The position numbers and the translations under genes are program-made. DNA of 57,974 nucleotides from Pseudomonadota bacterium. Lineage in GTDB: Bacteria > Pseudomonadota > Alphaproteobacteria > Acetobacterales > Acetobacteraceae. Within the stretch, counting starts at the first letter, position 1. The number at the start of each line of letters is the position of its first letter. Below the pieces are notes generated by a model, which had not been told where the DNA came from, did no database searches, and was given only the letters and a program-made list of their open reading frames with translations. Location: the NCBI GenBank assembly GCA_021805565.1, contig JAJZFA010000028.1:1-57974 (forward strand), given 5' to 3'. Positions 9,340 through 18,128 of the stretch are shown one piece after another.

Positions 9340-9695
9340 TGGCGTATGCCTTTTGCTTTGGATGTAACGAGCGACGTTGTGTCGCAGACCCCGATGCCGC
9401 AGGCGCTGGCATCGCCCTGGCAGCAATTCTCGGTCAGGTAGGCGAGCAGACTGTTCATCGCATCGTATGCCGCCGCGTAGATCAACGAGCGGCTTTCCCG
9501 CCGGAACGTGATCAACCCGGCGTGGCGAAGCTGGTTGAGATGGAAGGACAGTGTGGCCGAGGGCAGTCCCAGCCGCTCGCCGATGTGGCCGGCCGGTAAG
9601 CCTTCGGTACCCGCCTGGACCAGCAGGCGAAACACGTCGAGCCGGGTATCCTGGGCGAGCGCGGCGAGTGCCGCTATGGCATCCTGTTTTTCCAT
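9336..9695 (-). CDS. arsR: ArsR-family arsenic-responsive repressor
   Basis: Winged-helix repressor of 119 residues, first gene of the operon. The DNA-binding region covers about residues 20-72 (GERLGLPSATLSFHLNQLRHAGLI). It lacks the ELCVCDL metal motif of the E. coli plasmid protein. Instead it has Cys91, Cys92, Cys99 and Cys104 near the C-terminus (NCCQGDASACGIGVC), like the Acidithiobacillus-type ArsR whose As(III) site is a C-terminal cysteine triad. It should bind the near-palindrome just upstream and release it when arsenite or methylarsenite binds. Confidence 0.93.
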   Translation of the reverse strand: MEKQDAIAALAALAQDTRLDVFRLLVQAGTEGLPAGHIGERLGLPSATLSFHLNQLRHAGLITFRRESRSLIYAAAYDAMNSLLAYLTENCCQGDASACGIGVCDTTSLVTSKAKGIRQ

Positions 9696-9697
9696 AG

Positions 9698-9713
9698 TTC
9701 CATATATATAGAA
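9698..9713 (-). promoter_or_regulatory. Probable ArsR operator/promoter
   Basis: An A/T-only core in a near-palindrome (TTCCATATATATAGAA on the plus strand) lies 3-18 bases before the arsR start codon, in otherwise GC-rich DNA. Its position and symmetry fit an autoregulatory ArsR operator overlapping the promoter -10 and ribosome-binding region. I infer the role from position; no experimentally defined site was compared. Confidence 0.5.
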
Positions 9714-9726
9714 TTATTGTCGTCGA

Positions 9727-10023
9727 TCAAGCTTTGTCTCGAGCCGGCGTGCGTTCCCCGCGGCGGCAAAACAGGATCGGGGATTGTCTGATCGCATCCG
9801 CCAAGGCGTTGTCGGACAGGGCAGGGTCGTTAAGCCCCAGGGTCGCGAACGGTGTCCAGTTTTGGCGCGGAATGGCGATACCAGGGGCGCCCATTCGCGG
9901 GGCCATATTCTTTAGTCTGGTGCGGTTCGGCAGCGTTTTGAAGTATTCGATTACGACCGGTTCGGTATCAATCGCGCGGATCGTCGCCAGGGAGTTGCGC
10001 GATGTGTGGTGGGCGGGTGGCAT
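9727..10023 (-). pseudogene. Decayed second arsenate reductase (catalytic Cys lost)
   Basis: The frame aligns with the intact ArsC at 7383-7802 along much of its length: HTSRNSLATIRA, TEPVVIEYFKTLP, RMGAPGIAIPRQ, and TPFATLGLNDPALSDNAL. The active-site Cys-Gly is replaced by His-His (PAHHTSRN), the first nine residues are missing, and the C-terminal half after SPILF is unrelated (the NRPIVVTP and LCRPSE motifs are gone). It therefore cannot reduce arsenate by the known mechanism. It lies on the same strand upstream of arsR and looks like the relic of a duplicated arsC. Confidence 0.8.
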
Positions 10024-10150
10024 TGAAGAGTGGCCGTTCTTCCGGATAGAGCGTGCTGGAGAACACTTCGCAACCCGCCCATCGGTCTTTCCAGACTTAC
10101 GCCGGTTATCGTTCTTGACATATTTCCTATAATAATCTAAATTTCAAGGA

Positions 10151-10900
10151 ATGAAAACCTCACCCCCACCCCGTTCGGCCATCGACCTCATGCCGACGCT
10201 GTATTATCAGCTCGTCTATACCCTTATGGACATGCTGCCGCCGCCGCTGGATGACACGCCCGCCGGAGTACGGGCCAGGAATCTGACCGCCATCGCCAAG
10301 ATCGCATCGTTGGCCCCGGTCAACGCCGATGAGGCCGATATCGCCAGCCACTGCATCGCCTCCCGCGCCCAGACCGAGGAAATGCTGCGCCTGGTTCGCA
10401 AGAACGACCGCGACCCCGAATCGATGGTAAAATTGAACAAGCAGTACGCCTCGATGATGCGGCTGTGGATGTCGGTTCACGCTCGGCTGCGGCAGGTGCA
10501 GGCGGAGCGCCGCAAGCGCGATGCCGATCCCGTGACGGAGAACGAGGACGCCTGGGCACGGTATATCGCCGAACGATCGATGCTGGATGTGGTGCTGGCG
10601 CAGCCAGACGCCGAACCGGCCGAACCGGTGCGGCCGCAACCGGCGCCGGAGGCGGTACCGCTTACCCGTCCGGCGGCGGCTTCGGCGGCTGGGCCGGCAG
10701 CGACTCCGGGGGAATCCATCCCACAAAATGAGATAAATTCTCATGACGTGGCTTTTGAGACGTGGTTGAATGCCCACCTCGCGACCCTGGGGACCGGCGG
10801 ACCAGGCGAAACGGACATGAGCCGGTTTCTGTTCAGCGCGGCTCGGCCAACCCCGCAAGGGGCCGGAACGGAAGGAAAGCCAAAGACAAACCGGCAGTAA
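10151..10900 (+). CDS. Hypothetical protein with Pro/Ala-rich linker
   Basis: A 249-residue soluble protein without signal peptide or membrane helix. The N-terminal 150 residues are helical (LYYQLVYTLMDMLPPPLDD, then MVKLNKQYASMMRLWMSVHARLRQVQAERRKR). A low-complexity linker of Glu, Pro and Ala follows (about 155-190), then a short C-terminal piece (DVAFETWLNAHLATL). I do not recognise the family. The purine-rich AAGGA abuts the ATG with no spacer, so the true start may be the ATG at 10190 (MPTLYYQLV) or the gene may be weakly expressed. Repeats of the structured intergenic family follow it. Confidence 0.6.
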   Translation: MKTSPPPRSAIDLMPTLYYQLVYTLMDMLPPPLDDTPAGVRARNLTAIAKIASLAPVNADEADIASHCIASRAQTEEMLRLVRKNDRDPESMVKLNKQYASMMRLWMSVHARLRQVQAERRKRDADPVTENEDAWARYIAERSMLDVVLAQPDAEPAEPVRPQPAPEAVPLTRPAAASAAGPAATPGESIPQNEINSHDVAFETWLNAHLATLGTGGPGETDMSRFLFSAARPTPQGAGTEGKPKTNRQ

Positions 10901-11049
10901 TACCAGCGGCCGCAGGTCTTGACTCTTCCGGAAGCGGCCGTCCCCCTGTATGCGCCGGGTTGGCAGGCGACGGCGCGGGAAACAAAGACGATGCCGGAGG
11001 GTACTGTTTCTGGCTGTTGGTAAAGGGACATGCCCGGCGCCAAAATCCC

Positions 11050-11151
11050 AAACGGCCATCTCCGGACAGGCCCTGGGAGGCCGCCCGTTCAAACAACGGG
11101 TTACGGCACGTTCGACGCCGCAACCAGACGCGATCGTTGCCGGGCGCGCCC
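11050..11151 (-). repeat. Structured intergenic repeat, copy 1 (diverged)
   Basis: Read on the minus strand this segment begins CCGGCAACGATCGC and continues with GCGTCGAACGTGCCGTAAC, matching the first half of the copy at 20862-20968. It is a diverged member placed head-to-tail with copy 2 at 11152-11262. The boundaries are approximate. Confidence 0.6.
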
Positions 11152-11262
11152 TAACGCAACGCTGGCAAATACGTGCGTCAGCACGCCAGTAAAATTGCCT
11201 TGCAAAACATGAGCTTGGGGATTGCTCGACGCTGTCGCTTTGGCGATCGTTGCCGGGCAATC
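11152..11262 (-). repeat. Structured intergenic repeat, copy 2
   Basis: On the minus strand it runs from GCCCGGCAACGATCGCC, through AAGCTCATGTTTTGC, to a hairpin with the inner stem GTGC-TGAC-GCAC flanked by CTGGC/GCCAG and ending GTTGCGTTA. It is nearly identical in its 3' half to copy 4 at 20969-21082. It starts directly after the stop of the LLM oxidoreductase gene. Confidence 0.85.
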
Positions 11263-11263
11263 T

Positions 11264-12304
11264 TTAAGCGCGGAACCCCTTGAACGCGCTGGGAATCGCC
11301 TGGATCGCCGCGATTGTGTCGCGCCGTGTCGCGGCGGGCGTGCCGGGCGCGAAGTCCAGCGAAACGGTATCGACGATGCCGCCATAGCGCTTTTCGATCG
11401 CCGCTGGCAGATCGTCGTAGGTCGCGCGGGCGACGAACAGGTCCAGCACGTCGTCGGGCACCTGTGCCGCCATGTGCGACCACTCGCCCTGTTTGGACAT
11501 CGCCGTCAGTTTCACGCCCAGATCGCCCACGCCGTGCAAATCGAACACGCCGCGATAGGCGGGGGTGGACCCGTAAAAGGCGACGCGATACCGGGCCTTT
11601 TCGGCGGCTGCGTTGACGGTGGCCTTATCGGGTCCGGTGGCGATGAAGCCGCCGCCGGAGATTTCGAAATTGCCGAAGGATTTGCCGGCAGCGGTCAGGT
11701 CTTCGGCCAGCAGCGGCCGCAACACCGTTTCCACGTAGTCGCGGGTGGCAAAACTGTGCAGCCTGACGCTGTCGGCGACTCGCGCGGCGGTCTTCAGCAT
11801 CAGCGGCCCTACGGCGGCCATCGCGATGGGCGGCAGCGGAAGGCCTTGCGGGCCGGGCGAGAATTCCGGCGTCATCAGCGAAAAATTGTAGTATTTGCCT
11901 TGGTAATTCAGCTTCTCGCCGGTTTCCCAGCAGCGGAAGATGGCGCGCAGGGATTCCACATATTCGCCCAGGCGGGCGGCGGGCGCGATCCATGGCACGC
12001 TGAACCGGCGTTCGTTATGGGCTTTGACCTGGCTGCCCAGCCCGACGACGAAGCGGCCTTTCGAATGCCGGTGGATGTCCCAGGCCTGATTGGCGATCAC
12101 CATCGGGCTGCGCGGGAAGGCGATCGCCACCGACGGCACCAGGGCCACCCGTTCGGTGGCCAGCGCGGCGAAAGCCAGCGGCGCGAACGGATCGTGTTTC
12201 AGTTCGCTGGCGGTCACGGCATCGGCGCCGTCGTCCTCCGCCTGACGGGCGGCGGCGGCGCAGGCGCGCCAGTCGGCGACCGGCAGTCCTATCGAAACGC
12301 GCAT
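11264..12304 (-). CDS. LLM-class (luciferase-like) oxidoreductase, probably F420- or flavin-dependent
   Basis: A 346-residue TIM-barrel protein of the bacterial luciferase-like family. Supporting blocks: the N-terminal strand MRVSIGLPVADW, ERVALVPSVAIAFPRSPMVIANQAWDI (typical of strand 3/4), a GRFVVGLGSQVKAHNERRF cofactor-loop segment, and GPLMLKTAARVADSVRLH. The pattern resembles the F420-dependent subgroup found in actinobacteria and some proteobacteria. The substrate is unknown. AGGGGG lies 7 bases before the ATG. It stands alone on the minus strand between hypothetical genes. Confidence 0.85.
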   Translation of the reverse strand: MRVSIGLPVADWRACAAAARQAEDDGADAVTASELKHDPFAPLAFAALATERVALVPSVAIAFPRSPMVIANQAWDIHRHSKGRFVVGLGSQVKAHNERRFSVPWIAPAARLGEYVESLRAIFRCWETGEKLNYQGKYYNFSLMTPEFSPGPQGLPLPPIAMAAVGPLMLKTAARVADSVRLHSFATRDYVETVLRPLLAEDLTAAGKSFGNFEISGGGFIATGPDKATVNAAAEKARYRVAFYGSTPAYRGVFDLHGVGDLGVKLTAMSKQGEWSHMAAQVPDDVLDLFVARATYDDLPAAIEKRYGGIVDTVSLDFAPGTPAATRRDTIAAIQAIPSAFKGFRA

Positions 12305-12429
12305 TGTTATCCCCCTGAATGCAGTGTCAGCCCTGTTTGCATCGTGCCCGGTCCGGCTGCAATCGCCGCGCTTATCGCGGAGCCGGCATGGTTGGCGTCC
12401 GGCGGCTCGGGCCAGCGGCCCCTGCCGCG

Positions 12430-13149
12430 TCAGCCGATGCCGAGCGACTCGTCGTCGCCGGCAACCAGTTCGCCTTCGATCTCATACCCGCCATCGAACG
12501 GGCCGGATTCGTCCAGGTCTGGGCTGTCCAGGTCTGGGTTGTCCAAGTCCGAGACCTCGAACATCGAGCCAATCGCGGCTTCCCCGAATCGTTCCCGCAC
12601 GAACCGCGTCCGGCGGCGGATCTCGGAACTGGATTCGGACGGACCGGGTATGTATAAAACCTTGCCGTCCAATCCCATCCGGGACACGTAATCGGTCTCC
12701 GCCGGAACCACATCGCCGAACAGCCGTTCCAGTTCGGTAAACTCCCGGGGCTGGGTAAACCCGTTGCCCTCGGCCCAGGCGGCCGCGTCCCGCAGCAGTT
12801 TCCGGGCCTCTTCCGGCGCGGCCCGGCCGCCGGCGTCGGCCGCGTTTTGTGCTTCCAGAATAAATTCGGCCTTTTCTCGGTCGGCTGTGCGGAAATGTGT
12901 GTCCTTCACTCCCAGGCAGAATGTATCGAGCATAAAGATCGCGATATGCTGTTGTTCCGGCGATACGCCCCGCACGAGGGTGATGGTGCCCATGCCGTTC
13001 TTGAACAGCCCCGCCGATATCAGGCACTCCAGGATTGGCTGCCGAGCGGCTTGGCGGATGCGGCCGCCGAGGCTGTTGGCGGCGACTTCGATTTTTCGCT
13101 TCGCGGCGACGACGATCTTCCGTTTTGCCGCTTTCGTTGCCTTTTTCAT
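12430..13149 (-). CDS. Conserved-looking hypothetical protein with acidic repeat tail
   Basis: I chose the ATG at 13149, giving 239 residues. The first 25 residues are very basic (KKATKAAKRKIVVAAKRKIE), reminiscent of nucleic-acid binding tails. The middle has the striking segment GMGTITLVRGVSPEQQHIAIFMLDTFCLGVKDTHF, which I recall from uncharacterised bacterial proteins in which a similar FLVDxxCLGVKD run recurs. The C-terminus is acidic and carries three copies of a five-residue unit (DLDNP, DLDSP, DLDES), encoded by a 15-base tandem repeat near 12525-12565. Function unknown; the charged ends suggest binding to nucleic acid or a protein partner. Confidence 0.75.
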   Translation of the reverse strand: MKKATKAAKRKIVVAAKRKIEVAANSLGGRIRQAARQPILECLISAGLFKNGMGTITLVRGVSPEQQHIAIFMLDTFCLGVKDTHFRTADREKAEFILEAQNAADAGGRAAPEEARKLLRDAAAWAEGNGFTQPREFTELERLFGDVVPAETDYVSRMGLDGKVLYIPGPSESSSEIRRRTRFVRERFGEAAIGSMFEVSDLDNPDLDSPDLDESGPFDGGYEIEGELVAGDDESLGIG

Positions 13150-13393
13150 TGCCGGGTTGCGTGCCACTGCCGGGTCCTTACCTGTATGTGCAGGATTTCC
13201 GCTTAGTCCATCTGCCCGAGTCGGTGGAACCCCCGCGCGCCATACGGTGCGAACAGAGTCCGTCTGGCCGGTCGCTCCGCGCATTACGGAAGCCCACGGC
13301 CGGATAAACCGGCGGAAGTGCTGGCGGCCATGCGGGACAGGGCGATGCGATCGCCGATGGCGCCCAACCCGCCAACGGCGTAAAACCGGCGGC

Positions 13394-14146
13394 ATGGAAT
13401 GGGATGCCCCAGCGATCGTTCTCGCCGTCCGGCCCTATGGCGAAAGCGACGCGATCGCCACCGTCATGACGCAAGCGCACGGGCTGCATCGCGGACTGGT
13501 TCGCGGTGGCGCCTCGCGCGGCAAGGTTGCGACGTGGCAGCCCGGTAATATGCTTCAGGTGCAATGGACCGCGAAACTATCCGACCAGCTTGGCGGCTTC
13601 GCCGGCGAGACGATCCATGCCGGCGCCGCCCATGCCATGCAGGACGCGATGGCCCTGGCGATGCTGACCGCATTATGTGCCGTCGCCGAGGGCGCGCTGC
13701 CCGAACGCGAACCGCTGCCGCATATTTTCGCTGGCCTGTTGCATCTGATTCCTCGCCTGCCGCTGGGCGAGTCGCTGCTGACCGATCTTGTCCTGTGGGA
13801 ACTGACCGTGCTGTCCGGCCTCGGTTATGGCCTGGATTTGTCGGCCTGCGCGGTCACCGGGCGCACCGATGGCCTGACCCGCGTGTCGCCGAAAACCGGC
13901 CGGGCGGTGACGGACGAAGGCGCGGGGGTATGGGCCGGGCGGCTGCTGCCGTTGCCGGGATTCCTGACCGGATCGGCCCCGCCGGATCGCGCGGGGTGGC
14001 GGGACGGGCTGCGCCTGACCGGGTATTTCCTGGCGCGCGATGCGTTCGGGCACCAACATCGCCCGCTGCCACAGGCGCGCACAATGCTATACGACCGAGT
14101 CTCCGCCGCCGCCGAAAAGGACACAGTGACCGAAAATGCCGGATGA
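13394..14146 (+). CDS. recO: DNA repair protein RecO
   Basis: Mediator of RecF-pathway recombination that helps load RecA onto SSB-coated single strands. The ATG at 13394 gives 250 residues with the RecO layout: an OB-fold N-terminus ([38 protein letters not shown]), then the helical domain ([40 protein letters not shown]). The zinc-cysteine cluster is reduced, as in many alphaproteobacteria. The end overlaps the parC start by 11 bases, so the two genes are probably cotranscribed. Confidence 0.9.
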   Translation: MEWDAPAIVLAVRPYGESDAIATVMTQAHGLHRGLVRGGASRGKVATWQPGNMLQVQWTAKLSDQLGGFAGETIHAGAAHAMQDAMALAMLTALCAVAEGALPEREPLPHIFAGLLHLIPRLPLGESLLTDLVLWELTVLSGLGYGLDLSACAVTGRTDGLTRVSPKTGRAVTDEGAGVWAGRLLPLPGFLTGSAPPDRAGWRDGLRLTGYFLARDAFGHQHRPLPQARTMLYDRVSAAAEKDTVTENAG

Positions 14147-16355
14147 TCTTGCTGGCCTGATACAGAATGTCGATCTGAAGGACGCGCTGGCGGAGCGTTA
14201 TCTGGCCTATGCGCTGTCCACCATCATGTCGCGGTCGCTGCCGGATGTGCGCGACGGGCTGAAACCGGTTCACCGGCGGCTGATCTACGCCATGCATCAA
14301 CTGAAGCTGGACCCGGCGGCCGGCTTCAAGAAATGCGCCCGCGTGGTCGGCGACGTGATGGGCAAGTATCACCCGCATGGCGACGCCTCGATCTACGACG
14401 CCATGGTCCGCATGGCGCAGGATTTCGCCGCTCGGTATCCGCTGGTGGAAGGCCAGGGCAATTTCGGCAACATCGATGGCGATAACCCCGCCGCCATGCG
14501 CTACACGGAAGCGCGTTTGACCCTGGTCGCCAGCGCCATGCTGGCGGGCATCGATGAGGACGCGGTGGATTTCCGCCCGACCTACGATGGGGAAGAATCC
14601 GAACCCGTGGTGCTGCCGGGGGCCTTCCCCAACCTGCTGGCCAATGGCGCGGCCGGCATCGCGGTCGGCATGGCCACATCCATCCCGCCGCACAATGCCG
14701 GGGAGATTTGTTCGGCCGCGATCCATCTGATCGGGAACCCGGCGGCGACCACGGCCGATCTGCTGGCGCATATGCCGGGCCCCGATTTTCCGACCGGCGG
14801 CGTGCTGGTGGAAGACCCGGCCGCGATGCTGACCGCCTATGAAACCGGTCGCGGCGGTTTCCGCCTGCGCGCGAAGTGGGAACGTGTGGATGGCAAGCAC
14901 GGTACCTGGCAGATCGTGATTTCGGAAATTCCGTATCAGGTGCAGAAATCCCGGCTGATCGAGCAGGTCGCTCAGTTGATGGAAGACAAGAAGCTTCCGC
15001 TCCTTGGCGACATCCGCGACGAAAGCAGCGACATTGTCCGGCTGGTGCTGGAACCGAAAACCCGCACCGTCGATGCGAACCAGTTGATGGAAACCGTGTT
15101 TCGCGCCACCGCGCTGGAAACCCGTTTCCCGCTGAACATGAACGTGCTGGACGCCACCCGCACGCCGCGGGTGATGGGCCTGACCGAGGTCATCCGCGGT
15201 TGGCTCGACCATCGTCACGACGTTCTGGTGCGCCGGTCGAGCCATCGCCAGACCGCGATCGAGCGACGGGTGGAGGTGCTGGACGGCTATTTGCTGGTCT
15301 ATCTCAATCTTGACGAGGTGATCCGCATCGTCCGCGAGGAAGAACATCCCAAACCCAGGCTGATCGAGCGGTTCAGCCTGACCGATGTTCAGGCCGAGGC
15401 GATCCTGAACATGCGCCTGCGCAGCCTTCGCAGGCTGGAGGAGATGGAAATTCGCAAGGAACACAAGGCCTTGTCGAAAGAATTGAAAGACCTGCGGGCC
15501 TTGCTGAGCGACGACAGGCTGCGGTGGGCGCGGATTACCGAAGAACTGGAGGATACGCGTAAGAAGTTCGGCGCCGGTTCGCTGGGCACACGGCGCACCG
15601 AACTCGGGTCGGTGCCGGCGGCGGTGGATATCGACACCGATGCGTTCGTGGAACGCGAGCCGATCACCGTGATTTTGTCGGACAAGGGCTGGATCAGGGC
15701 GATCAAGGGCGCTGTCGCGGAACCGGCCGACCTGAAATTCAAGGAAGGCGACAAGCTGCGGCTGTTGCTGCCGTGTCAGACCACGGATCGCCTGACGTTA
15801 CTGGCGACCAACGGCAAGGCGTTTACGCTGAAAGCCGCCGATCTGCCGCGCGGCCGGGGCGATGGGCAGCCTTTCCGCCTGCTGGCCGAACTGGCGAACG
15901 AGGACGATATCGCCGCGCTGTTCGTCGCGGCGGAGGGAACGCGGTATCTGATCGCGTCCAACACCGGGCGCGGCTTTATCGTTCCCGCCGCCGAACTTCT
16001 GGCGGAGAAACGCACCGGCAAGCAGGTGCTGAATCTGAAACCGAAGGAGGAAGCCGCGCTGTGCGTCGCGGCCGTTGGCGACCACGTTGCCATCATTGGC
16101 GAGAACCGGCGTTTGCTGGTGTTCCCGCTGGATCAGGTGCCGGAAATGGCGCGCGGGGCGGGTGTAATCCTGCAACGCTATAAAGACGGGGCATTGTCGG
16201 ACATCAAGATATTCCGACTCGCCGACGGACTAACGTGGAAACTGGGCGACCGGGTCCGCACCGAAACCGATCTGCGCCCATGGCTGGCCGAACGCGGCAC
16301 CGCTGGCCGGATGCCGCCGAACGGGTTTCCGAAGCTGCCGAAATTCAGTCCCTGA
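14136..16355 (+). CDS. parC: DNA topoisomerase IV subunit A
   Basis: Breaks and rejoins DNA to unlink replicated chromosomes, with ParE as ATPase partner (not in the window). The 739 residues contain the breakage-reunion core ([20 protein letters not shown]) with active-site Tyr123 in [11 protein letters not shown], and a C-terminal beta-pinwheel from about residue 490. It is shorter than GyrA and has no GyrA box (QRRGGKG), so I call it ParC. At the quinolone-sensitive position (Ser80 in E. coli ParC) it has Ala84 in [10 protein letters not shown]. The last bases of the gene are copied 1.6 kb downstream (see the direct repeat). Confidence 0.93.
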   Translation: MPDDLAGLIQNVDLKDALAERYLAYALSTIMSRSLPDVRDGLKPVHRRLIYAMHQLKLDPAAGFKKCARVVGDVMGKYHPHGDASIYDAMVRMAQDFAARYPLVEGQGNFGNIDGDNPAAMRYTEARLTLVASAMLAGIDEDAVDFRPTYDGEESEPVVLPGAFPNLLANGAAGIAVGMATSIPPHNAGEICSAAIHLIGNPAATTADLLAHMPGPDFPTGGVLVEDPAAMLTAYETGRGGFRLRAKWERVDGKHGTWQIVISEIPYQVQKSRLIEQVAQLMEDKKLPLLGDIRDESSDIVRLVLEPKTRTVDANQLMETVFRATALETRFPLNMNVLDATRTPRVMGLTEVIRGWLDHRHDVLVRRSSHRQTAIERRVEVLDGYLLVYLNLDEVIRIVREEEHPKPRLIERFSLTDVQAEAILNMRLRSLRRLEEMEIRKEHKALSKELKDLRALLSDDRLRWARITEELEDTRKKFGAGSLGTRRTELGSVPAAVDIDTDAFVEREPITVILSDKGWIRAIKGAVAEPADLKFKEGDKLRLLLPCQTTDRLTLLATNGKAFTLKAADLPRGRGDGQPFRLLAELANEDDIAALFVAAEGTRYLIASNTGRGFIVPAAELLAEKRTGKQVLNLKPKEEAALCVAAVGDHVAIIGENRRLLVFPLDQVPEMARGAGVILQRYKDGALSDIKIFRLADGLTWKLGDRVRTETDLRPWLAERGTAGRMPPNGFPKLPKFSP
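16337..16353. repeat. 17-bp direct repeat, left copy (end of parC)
   Basis: GCCGAAATTCAGTCCCT, the last codons of parC, occurs again exactly at 17959-17975. A 17-base exact match in the same orientation is not expected by chance. The two copies bound a segment of about 1.6 kb with a decayed gene and an atypical gene. Confidence 0.8.
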
Positions 16356-16399
16356 CCGAAGCCTCTCTCGAGAACGCTTCCGGATCGGACGATAAGTCG

Positions 16400-16610
16400 A
16401 TGATCGCATCGATGCGGAAAATTATGTTGATCGAAGCCGCTACCGCGATCCTCGGCAATATCGCGGTGGGCGACTACGCCCGTGTCGCCGCCGGCTCGGA
16501 GTGCTGGGGTCGGTGTCACCGCACGTCACGGTGGCGGGAGTACCGCAAAATTGTCCGCATCGTCGAGATCGACGAGCCGTGCCGTTGGATGGATCAAACG
16601 GTCAACGATC
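16400..16610 (+). pseudogene. cysE: Serine acetyltransferase (cysE) C-terminal remnant, frameshifted
   Basis: Three pieces in two frames reconstruct the CysE hexapeptide-repeat C-terminus: ATAILGNIAVGDYARVAAGS, then (after a shift) GVLGSVSPHVTVAGVP, then (shifted back) KIVRIVEIDEPCRWMDQTVND. These correspond to the family consensus GAGAxILGNIxVG-ARVAAGSVVLxxVPPHxTVAGVPAKIV and the DEPxxxMDQ tail. The catalytic N-terminal part is absent and no start codon makes sense. CysE makes O-acetylserine for cysteine synthesis; this copy cannot. Confidence 0.75.
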
Positions 16611-16783
16611 TGGCGTGCAGTCTTTCAGTTACATGATCTGACCGTTGCCGCGTAGTAGATTGATGCGGCTATCCGTTTCGCATCGGAACGGCTCGGTGGC
16701 ATGATGAGCCGGCGCCGCAAGGATATAAGCCTTGATGAAAAGAGAGAGGCTCAGCGTGTAACTCCGGTGCAATAAGGTGAATC

Positions 16784-16789
16784 TATAAT
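16784..16789 (+). promoter_or_regulatory. Possible -10 element, leaderless start
   Basis: A perfect TATAAT lies 7 bases before the ATG of the following gene, so transcription would begin at or next to the start codon. No Shine-Dalgarno site is seen in the usual place, which fits a leaderless mRNA. The -35 region is weak. Confidence 0.35.
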
Positions 16790-16795
16790 GTCGGC

Positions 16796-17842
16796 ATGAC
16801 GACAATTTCGAGATTGGGAGTGTGGGTTAACCGGCGTTCGATCTGGATACTACTATTTGGCTTGGTAACGCCGATTGTGCCAGCATCAGCCACTGGTCTC
16901 TCGGGGACTTATGTCGGCAAGAGCAACAATGACGCCTTCTTGGTTCAGATTGTCGAGGCCCCCGATGGACAACTGACAGGACGTTATGAACAAGTCGTGC
17001 TCCAGCCCACCGGAGAAATCGACGACATGAATGCGTCCATCACAGGTGCGTCGGACGGGCAGACCGTAGTAGTTACGATCAAGCCGAGCGTGCTCTTATC
17101 GAGTAGTATGGCGGCCTCCGGCACTATTGAGGGGGGGGTTCTGCACCTCACAGGTGGCGGTAACGGGAGCAATCTGACTCTCAATCTAATCAGGTCGGAT
17201 GAAGCCGCGTTTCGCGAGCAGACTGCTGCTCTGACGGAGCAAGCTCGACAGATCAACGACGCTCGCGCTCGGCGCGAAGCCGCACAACACCAGGCACAGG
17301 TCGTTGCCACTGAACTCGCGGCCCTTCAAAGTCTGACTAAGCAGATAATTGCTTTCACAACGAAAGCTGACGTGGACTTGCCGAAGTTTTCATTGGTAGA
17401 GCAACGGTACAAAAATATTACAGCACGTATGCGCAACGCGCTATCGCGTGAGCGATCGATTTATGGAGATTGGCAGGCATCCGTAGCACGCAGCCAGCTT
17501 TCAGTTGCGATCAATCAGATTTCGATTCAAGGAACCCAACTTCATTGGAGTGTAGAATCCGAGAGAGAGGACTTTGCAACTACGGCGCGGGAATTGGCCC
17601 CGGAAATCATGGCCGCGAGCCAGCGTTGTCATCGGGCGCATGTAGTAACTGCCAGCAATCCGGCTCCCGTAGGCAACGAGGCCTGGAATTCGGCTTGCGT
17701 GGGCGTTTTGGATGCCGCACAGAATTTTCAGCAACGACTTTCGGATTTACGCAAAGCGTTCGCCGATATCGAAGCAGTCTGGAACACAGAGAATCGTAAA
17801 GAAGTCGAGATTGTTCGAGCCTCGGACATAGCAGTTCAATGA
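16796..17842 (+). CDS. Exported hypothetical protein, lower GC than surroundings
   Basis: A 348-residue protein with a long N-terminal signal region (SIWILLFGLVTPIVPASA, cleavage near residue 32). The first mature domain (about 33-135) is beta-rich (LSGTYVGKSNNDAFLVQIVEA, GRYEQVVLQPTGEI, GTIEGGVLHLTGGG) and looks like a small lipocalin-like or barrel fold. A long coiled-coil-prone helix follows (EQTAALTEQARQINDARAR), then a helical C-terminal domain with two cysteines (RCHRAH, NSACVG). I do not recognise the family. The DNA is visibly richer in A/T than its neighbours and sits between 17-bp direct repeats, so I infer horizontal acquisition. Confidence 0.7.
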   Translation: MTTISRLGVWVNRRSIWILLFGLVTPIVPASATGLSGTYVGKSNNDAFLVQIVEAPDGQLTGRYEQVVLQPTGEIDDMNASITGASDGQTVVVTIKPSVLLSSSMAASGTIEGGVLHLTGGGNGSNLTLNLIRSDEAAFREQTAALTEQARQINDARARREAAQHQAQVVATELAALQSLTKQIIAFTTKADVDLPKFSLVEQRYKNITARMRNALSRERSIYGDWQASVARSQLSVAINQISIQGTQLHWSVESEREDFATTARELAPEIMAASQRCHRAHVVTASNPAPVGNEAWNSACVGVLDAAQNFQQRLSDLRKAFADIEAVWNTENRKEVEIVRASDIAVQ

Positions 17843-17958
17843 GCGAAGACCCGATTTCGAGATTAAACAAATGATGAACTAGGATTTCCCCGATGAGATG
17901 TAAGCAGCGGAACTGCACGATTGCGGATCGTTGAAAGACATCCGCGCGATCATCACCG

Positions 17959-17975
17959 GCCGAAATTCAGTCCCT
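17959..17975. repeat. 17-bp direct repeat, right copy
   Basis: An exact copy of the 3' end of parC (16337-16353) in non-coding DNA. The stretch around it (17843-18128) holds no gene that I can support. The pair resembles the footprint of a site-specific insertion or a duplication that carried in the gene at 16796. Confidence 0.8.
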
Positions 17976-18128
17976 AATCCGGGGGCATTTCCTGGCGTTA
18001 CCGCTCTGGCCGGATCTGCGAGCTGAGCGCAAACGGCACGACGCGACTGCCGGCCCGGCGGCGCCCGGTTGGTGTTTCCGCCCAATCCAGGTTATGGACT
18101 GGCGGAATCACGGAAGGGCCGATCACCA

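Noticed and set aside
13854-15464. 536-codon minus-strand frame over recO/parC
   Set aside because: Antisense to parC, composition rich in His/Arg/Gln, no family motifs.
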